64,000 nt of DNA from Pteria penguin (lineage: Eukaryota > Mollusca > Bivalvia > Pterioida > Pteriidae). Position 1 is the stretch's first letter. Each line of letters starts with the position of its first letter. A model generated the notes under the pieces. That model searched no databases and had not been told where the DNA came from. It saw nothing but the letters and a program-made list of their open reading frames with translations. A program made the position numbers and the translations under genes. Of the stretch, positions 57,977 to 64,000 are shown in pieces. The DNA is taken from contig CM068587.1 in the NCBI GenBank assembly GCA_035048485.1, positions 36,126,316 through 36,190,315 on the forward strand, written 5' to 3'.

Positions 57977-59344
57977 GTATTTTACTTCCCTTTGGAGGAC
58001 TACTTATTCTATCTTGTAAAATTCTAAGTTATAGAGCAGTAGTTAATTAAGAAAATCTATAATACATGACAAAATAAAAACATCAGTAATCCTAGTTTAA
58101 GATTCTTACCATATATAACTGAAATCAGAGCAATATAGACTACTGTTGATTTCATTGTGTAATACGGAACACCTTACAATCAATTTCAGAAGTTTCTGTT
58201 GGACTGAGATTTTTATCTTGTAACCTTACACCACGACGAAGGTATAATGCACTTATCGTTATGCACATACATGTATAACATTTCATATAAATTTAACATT
58301 TAATAAATATTATAATTTCTAAAATGAATATTTGCAATGCCACAATTTGTATAATTTGGATTTTACAGAATGATTACTTCAACACAAAAGACCTCATAAA
58401 ACAATTTTCAATAATTTATCAGTATTAATCATTGAGAGGCAAATGTGGGTGTGGTGTACAATATATTAATTAGTTATCAACCATGAACACCAGCTTTCAG
58501 GGATACATCTATTCTTACAAATCAATAAGTTTATCAAAACTATGTATGATGAGTCATACAATACATTAGATTCGTATTTAAACGAATTGCGTTTTTTCAG
58601 TGATGCTCAAGACTTAGATTATAGATATTTGTAGAGAAGCAAACTACTTAACAAACGGGTATTGTAGGAAAATTAATGCCAACCTTGTCTCTTTCTTTAG
58701 GCCTATCCAATACAAGCAGATTTGATAATAACTATAACTATAACGCTTGAATGTTTTTCGATTCTGGGAATGGTTGTAATCGGTCGTTGGGAAGCATTCT
58801 TCATCACGATAACAATTAAATGGAATAATGCAGGTATACCCATACCAGCATGGATGTTGACGTAAGAGGGGCTGACATGATAAATGCAGAGTATGACTTT
58901 GTTTATCATGGATACTTTCGTATATTTATGACATGTTTGTTTGTTGTAGACCTGGATCGTGCTTCAATATATTCTCTAATGACAAATATATAACTCGTAA
59001 GGCCAATTACTTGGAACATAATGTAAAACTGACATGTTACGTGCACGAGATATAATCAAAAACGTTCTCGGCTACATGTATTTAGTAGTACCCAGGACTG
59101 AAAGAATATTTTTCTAATATTATCTCTCATCAGCTCAATGCGCTTTCTCTATCTCTATTCCAATTTCTGATTCCCTTCAAAATAAAATGCTTCATTTTGG
59201 TGTGCTAAGTAGTCGTATACAGTGTACATGATACCTTCATTACTTCTAAAAATTTTAACAACGTAGGTAAGATTTTAGCTTTGGGAGCAGGTAGAAGTGA
59301 GAAAGGGATAAAGCCGGAGAATATAGGAGATGAGGATGAGTCTC

Positions 59345-59645
59345 AAAACTGCATTCCAGTAGAAAGACTCAAATCGTGTAAATTCCATATATATTTATAT
59401 ATGAAGAAGTCAAAGCAGGTAACCTTCTAGTACAGAAGGTGTCAAATCTGTATAAAATGATCGGAATCTGTCTTAGTCCAGAATATCATTTAAAAGTCTG
59501 GATAACGAGATATCATATGAAGTAATAAGAGTCTCGTAACGACCATAAAACTTCCTCAGTGACGTTGCTAGTCTAGCACATATATAATCCTGGTTAAGTA
59601 GCTTATCTGAAAGTCGCCTAGCAATCAGAACAAAGTCATTAAAAT
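59345..59645 (-). pseudogene. C-terminal fragment of Penelope-like RT, minus strand
   Basis: Reverse complement encodes the RT end: NDFVLIARRLSDKLLNQ, LATSLRKFYGRYETLIT and SLSRLLNDILD, then the tail to GTAGAAAGACTCAAATCG. Matches 53030-53330 closely. Truncated at both ends. Confidence 0.8.
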
Positions 59646-60230
59646 ACAGAGGCTATGACTTTCCCTGCTGATGATACTCTCTTGAACATTTTAGGAAGGG
59701 GTGAGTCAGGGTAATTCATTCCATACTTTGTTTCTTAGATTTACTTTGGTTCAAAATGATAAACCCTAGTTTCATTGAGAGTGATAACTCGACCAATAAA
59801 ATCATCGAGATCATTCTCATAGCTAGACAAAAGATGCTAAGAAATATCATACCTCATTGTATTTTGATCTTCAGTCAAGATTTTAAAGACCCACTAAGCC
59901 CAGACCTCTGGCTATATTTCCGAGGTTTCGCCTTCTGTCACATAAGACAAGAGTACGCAATGTCAACGTTTTTATTTGTCTTTTGAATCCTCCACGGGAC
60001 GTCCGTACCGTTGATCATCTTCAATTATCTCCTCTTTCTTCTAAATTCAGCAGTTCTTTTAAACAGTACTATAAGAAGCCGACTCCTTCCCAAGGGTTTT
60101 CATTTAGTCCTCATGAATTTCCTTGAGAGTAATTTGCTTCTTACATTGATACTTTATCACTGCTCTAACTTCAGTTTTCTCAATTTTTGTTGGTTTTAAT
60201 AACCATTCAACCTTTAGTAGCGAATTCTGT
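59646..60230 (-). pseudogene. mariner-type transposase, decayed
   Basis: On the minus strand from about 60200 the frames give RAVIKYQCKKQITLKEIHED and KESASYSTV (N-terminal helix-turn-helix region), EDDQRYGRPVEDS, LTEDQNTMRYDIS, LLSSYENDLDDFIGRVITLN-ETRVYHFEP, then PDSPLPKMFKRVSSAGK. This is the order of mariner (IS630/Tc1/mariner) transposases; ITxDE(S/T)W(V/I)xH is the first catalytic Asp block, here ITLNETRVYH, with Asp changed to Asn. Stops and frameshifts break it. The C-terminal third is missing, cut at about 59646 by the Penelope fragment. Confidence 0.8.
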
Positions 60231-61974
60231 GTAAACTCAAAACCTTTGAAATACTTCTCTTTGTACCAAACACGTTCCATACAATTGAATAATGGTTTTA
60301 TTTGAGTTTTATTCTTATTTATAATATCAAAGTCTATCAGGCCGCGAACACTTTGATCATACCTCGTGTTCGGTATCGATTGGCAGTAATAGGAATGCTA
60401 TTATTTTTAATACTTTATGATCTGGATAATTTTACAGTCGCAGAAAAGACTTTGTTTTAAAATATCAGATATGTTTGTTAGACAAATGTGCTTACTGTGC
60501 GATTTCATTTTTAATTAGACAAGATGGCGTTGGCAGTGTAAAATCACTTTTATTTTTATTGTAATTATTCCGTAAATATTGCAGTGACAACCGCTTTGCC
60601 AGGTTTACCCAACAGAATCAAGGCGGATGTTATATTTACCATAGATGCTTACAATAATGGAGTACCAAAAACACCCACTTGTTCTGCGTTGTGTGTGTGT
60701 GTGTGTATGTGTGTGTAATCGCTTAATTCCTGTTTTTGTATTGTTTTGCAGGACATTGCTTCAGTTTATTATGTGGTATATCATTTTAGTTTAGATAATT
60801 TTCTTTCTTATTCAAATCGTAGTAAAATAAATGATCTTTGTAAAGACTGAGATGGTCAGTAAATACGAAACTGTAGAATATGTGTAGATTTTGTGAACAC
60901 AAAAATGTCATACGTTAAGAACAGTAAATTATGTTTATTATGTCCAGCAAGTGCATAAAGTCTGAAAATTGTAATTTATATAAGATGGTATACATCGGTA
61001 TTGATCCAAATATGCATGAGTTTGACATATGCATGGAAAGAGTAACAGATGAGGAACACATTTATGATGATTATGCCCAAAAAACAAACTTAGCACACTT
61101 GCAAATCCGATTAAATTCGTTGTAAAATTATGTTCTACATAAACAGTATAATGTTTCTTATATTTAGCTATTTTACGTAATAATCGAGATGAAAAGAGAA
61201 AATGAAGACCGTGATATGCCACAGAATACTCAATTATTATGATTATTTATATAATGTATGGTGACTTTATGCATCTATATCTATACAAAGATTCCACTTA
61301 AGGCAGAGAGGGGTCTTTAATAAACCATCGTTTACTTTGTCAATGGATATCGGATTTTACGGTGTTATCTGAAAGAGAGAGAACTCTCTGATTTGGATCT
61401 CAATCGTGATTTTTTTTATCCCAGACCAAACAGCAATACAGAGTGATCTCAATCCGATTTACATTTTGTTCATCTGTATTTATATCTTATGCTGATCAAT
61501 GAAATCACCGTTTCCATGTACACAGATTAAATATTTGATGTGTGTTTGTTATGTCTAATATAACAGGTTGATTGTTAACAATGTAGACAATGTCTTCATA
61601 TCCTGAAAATAATATATAGAAGTGATTATGTATATTAGAACATGTACCTGGAAATTTTTATCAGAAATGCCGTGTTAATAATATAATATTTTTCAATGCG
61701 CGTATACATCATTCATACGATAGGTATGAGAAAGACTGAATTTACTAACCAAGAATAGTGAATGCGTTTGCTTTAATTCTACAACATATAATTATTCTAT
61801 CATATTACTTACATGCTGTTACCTATAATTCGAACAATAAAATTTCAACAAATAATGTTATATAATTCAAACGACCTATGTTGGGAATACATGTTAATGA
61901 ACTTTGATATTAATCGAATGTACATGTAAACCAGAAGTAAAAAAAACGAAGAAGCACCGAAGGGTAAACTTTAT
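60231..61974. other. Intergenic
   Basis: No supported gene. A GT microsatellite lies at 60689-60717. A 64-codon frame at 60931-61125 has no recognisable motif. This is 3' flank of minus-strand lectin gene E. Confidence 0.5.
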
Positions 61975-61975
61975 T
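61970..61975 (-). terminator. Polyadenylation signal AATAAA of lectin gene E
   Basis: AATAAA on the minus strand overlaps the last base of the TGA stop (61977-61975). Unusually close to the stop, giving a very short 3' untranslated region if used. Confidence 0.5.
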
Positions 61976-62905
61976 CAAGAAAATACATACGGTTTCTCGC
62001 AAATGTATGCATAGTGTTCCGTGCAGGGATCGTCTGTCCACTGATATCCGTAGTCCTTTCGCATGACTAAGCAGTGCTGGTTATCTATAAGATGTTAAGC
62101 CTTAGGTGATATAATATATACACATCATGATACTATTATACATATTATATTATAATATTACGCAAAATTTATAAAAAAAAAATTACAAAAAGTCTGAATA
62201 TGGTAATGTTTAGAATACTGGTTTGTAAAATTATTTCTCTTTGGTACCTCTAACATTATTTAGTTCTCCAGGATGCCAATCTATATAAGAATTACTAATA
62301 TATAAGTTAATTATATCATATAACGCAAAAAATACAGTGGATTTCCTGATATCAGCGATGAAATCAGAAGCGTAGGATGAGTAAGCTTCTCCTGTTTGTA
62401 TGCTCTACCTTTATAATTATTTGGTTCTCCAGGATGCCAATCTGTATATGTTAAACGCTCTTGCGATTTGGCCAATATCCATTCTCCCTCCAACATTAAA
62501 TCACTTCCTCCTAGCCAGAACTTGCTTTCTTATCAATATGAAATCCAAGTGAAAAGACAATGATAATAATGTTACAGATGATTATGATTCAACAATCATG
62601 TTTACATCTCTGAAAAGGGAAACTTCGTCCGTTAAATTGACGTGTGTTATGCTATGCTGTACTTATACTGGAAATGAAATATTGTTAAAGTTTTAACATA
62701 TTCTACCACAAATCTTACTAAGATAATTCATCTTTGTCTTAAATCTTTCCACACTATTAGGTACAAAATACTTCAGTGTCTGTTAAGCCTTTACTAAAAC
62801 TACAATTCACTTACGTGTCTCGTGGTGTACTTGTGCTTTTAAAAAATTATCCTCTGCGCTATTTTCAATTGTGACCAAAGTACTTTGATATATCTCGCAT
62901 AATTT
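61975..62905 (-). CDS. C-type lectin gene E, exons 3-5 (5' part beyond right edge)
   Basis: Exon 3 62905-62815 (KLCEIYQSTLVTIENSAEDN), exon 4 62528-62409 (KFWLGGSDLMLEGEW, WILAKSQERL, DWHPGEPNNYK) and exon 5 62084-61975 (WTDDPC, AYICEKPYVFS-stop). Phases and lengths (91, 120, 110 nt) match gene A. EPN and all visible Cys are kept, so this copy may be functional. Exons 1 and 2 are not found up to 64000; they lie beyond, or were lost. A partial copy of exon 4 sits in intron 4. Confidence 0.82.
62248..62290 (-). pseudogene. Partial duplicate of lectin exon 4
   Basis: DWHPGELNNVRG followed by a GT donor, 42 nt similar to the 3' end of exon 4 of gene E but with EPN changed to ELN. Its 5' part is absent. 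The two copies plus the flank AGTAAGCTTCTCC-type intron suggest a small tandem duplication. Confidence 0.65.
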
Positions 62906-63429
62906 CTGAAATTGACGAAAATTTGTAAATCATTCTATAACTAATGAGTATCTCCCACATGTTCATCCACAAATCTGTAATTTAACTGTATATGGGGGGG
63001 GGGGGGGGGGGCGTAAGGGGCTCTGGTAGGTCAGTCTGGTAATAAACTTGCCCTTCAAATATTTCTACTTTTTGAATTTTTGCCTTCACTGGATATACAT
63101 TAGCTGTGGCAATACTGATATGGAATGCTTGATTATTCCATGTATATATCATGTTAAAATTTATCAAAGAATTATTAAGGTTTAAAAAACTGAATTGATA
63201 TTAAATAGGAAATTACCAGATAATTTAAATAATTCAAAATGGAAAACCCAAAATAATGAACAATCCATAGTAGAAACCATGTTTACTAATTTAATGAGAA
63301 ATCAGCCATAAACACGTTAACTATATATTTATTATTACAGTTACAATTAAAGCCATAGAGGAGATAGACTATGTACATTTTGTTAGTAATATTGATGAAA
63401 ATGCTTTATTTCATGGTTCAAATAGTGAT
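62906..63429. other. Intron/intergenic 5' of gene E exon 3
   Basis: Contains a poly-G run at 62995-63012; no lectin exon 2 or signal exon is seen. Confidence 0.5.
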
Positions 63430-63990
63430 CAGATGTAAAGCCAACATTGCAAATGAAAGATCTTTGCTGTATCCGCAGATATTACGTATTATAACTGCAG
63501 AGGTAAAGGACATTTTGCCAACAAATGCCCTTGAAAGAAGAGAGAAGCTTCGAAAAACACAGAATTTGCATCTGTCCCAAACGCACAGCCCTCACAGTGC
63601 TGAGTCAAAGTGTAGAAGGGCACCTTGCTGACTCATTTGAAAATATTCAAGATATAACAACCATTTACCTAAATGGTCATTTTTAGATGCCTGTTTGATT
63701 CGGAATCCGAAGTATCATTATATCATCAGATTTTTTTAAAAAACGTTTAGATGGAGACCAACTTTCAGATATCACCAAATATTTGTGAATTGCTACTTTC
63801 GGCAATTTTAGCGTTCTGTACACTGGATATATCGAACTGGATCTTACAATAAATAGTAAAAAATAGACTTCCATAGGAATACTTGTAGGAGATATCACCG
63901 AAGGAAATTCCGCTACACCAGCACTGTTAAGTAACAATGTCTTGAGAAAATTGAGAACCAAGTGTCCTGAAGTAAGTAAGACTGACAAAG
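63430..63990 (+). pseudogene. Ty3/Gypsy Gag zinc knuckle and protease fragment, decayed, continues off the right edge
   Basis: Residues YYNCRGKGHFANKCP (63480-63535) form a CCHC knuckle in which the first Cys is Tyr. Further on, after stops and shifts, come FDSESEVSLYH (a protease DSG motif with Gly changed to Glu, 63700-63720), VLYTGYIELDLTIN (63820-63855), and GILVGDI...LLSNNVLRKL (63885-63950), in the order of a Gypsy protease. It is a different element from the one at 36-51 kb. Confidence 0.65.
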
Positions 63991-64000
63991 TATTTGCAAC

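Larger units (their letters stand above)
55018..58155 (-). pseudogene. C-type lectin gene D, EPN exon truncated
   Basis: Exon 1 58155-58110 (MKSTVVYIALISVIY), exon 2 56441-56362 (GCPNGWIQYERSCYHFSID), exon 3 55875-55785 (KVCEIYRSSLITIDSSAEE), a stub of exon 4 at 55462-55436 (HPGEPNNYK then donor), and exon 5 from 55187 (WTDDECTRHYAYIFEKP, open to a stop at 55018). Splice sites and phases match gene A. The first three quarters of exon 4, with WLGGSD, are gone: unrelated sequence starts at 55463. In exon 5 the last conserved Cys of the CTLD (YICE) is Phe, removing a core disulfide, and the usual stop after EKP is lost. These changes make a working lectin unlikely. Confidence 0.8.

Noticed and set aside
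60931..61125. 64-codon frame as a host gene
   Set aside because: No motif, no splice sites that connect it to another exon, and an overlapping frame of similar size on the other strand.

Overview
The window is eukaryotic nuclear DNA: AT-rich, full of microsatellites, with short exons bounded by GT/AG introns and many decayed retroelements. A tandem family of small secreted C-type lectins, together with Penelope-like, DIRS/Ngaro-like, Ty3/Gypsy and mariner remnants, points to a lophotrochozoan, most likely a bivalve mollusc (mussel-like). That assignment is inference from gene and repeat types; no species marker is present.

Host genes. The host coding content is a cluster of C-type lectin (CTLD) genes on one five-exon plan: signal peptide (46 nt), Cys/Trp N-terminal exon (80 nt), helix exon (91 nt), an exon carrying the sugar-binding EPN motif (120 nt), and a terminal exon (98-110 nt). 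One terminal exon lies on the + strand at 441-538. A complete gene (144 aa) lies on the - strand at 6863-10301. A broken gene lies at 15997-19135, with a possible orphan first exon at 35406-35451. Another broken gene lies at 55018-58155. The 3' part of a further gene lies at 61975-62905 and would continue past the right edge. The EPN exon is missing, half replaced, or partly duplicated in three of the four minus-strand loci.

Mobile DNA, left half (1-35 kb). Dispersed repeats and microsatellites are joined by fragments of Penelope-like elements (17.7-18.6, 19.4-21.0, 22.1-23.1 and 29.0-29.9 kb). A decayed DIRS-like tyrosine-recombinase element (23.2-26.2 kb) is interrupted by a 234-bp insertion that has target-site duplications. 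A CpG-rich repeat built of a 10-bp 'TTTTTCAG' motif occurs twice in inverted orientation (31.0 and 34.7 kb).

Mobile DNA, centre (35973-51150). A Ty3/Gypsy-type element has two 745-bp LTRs differing at about three positions and a CCAT target duplication. It encodes Gag and a Pol whose integrase stops after the zinc finger, and it keeps decayed Env-like pieces. Nested inside it (about 40959-49051) is a Ngaro/DIRS-type element with overlapping Gag, RT-RNase H and tyrosine-recombinase frames, an SGNH-hydrolase frame, a tandem-repeat leader, and the split-direct-repeat architecture A1 ... B1-A2 ... B2. The nested element looks intact and is the most striking unit of the window.

Right part (51-64 kb). 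A Penelope-like reverse transcriptase pseudogene (51.5-53.2 kb) is followed by its 3' repeat; truncated - strand copies lie at 57.1 and 59.4 kb. A mariner transposase pseudogene lies at 59.65-60.23 kb. A decayed Ty3/Gypsy Gag-protease fragment runs off the right edge.
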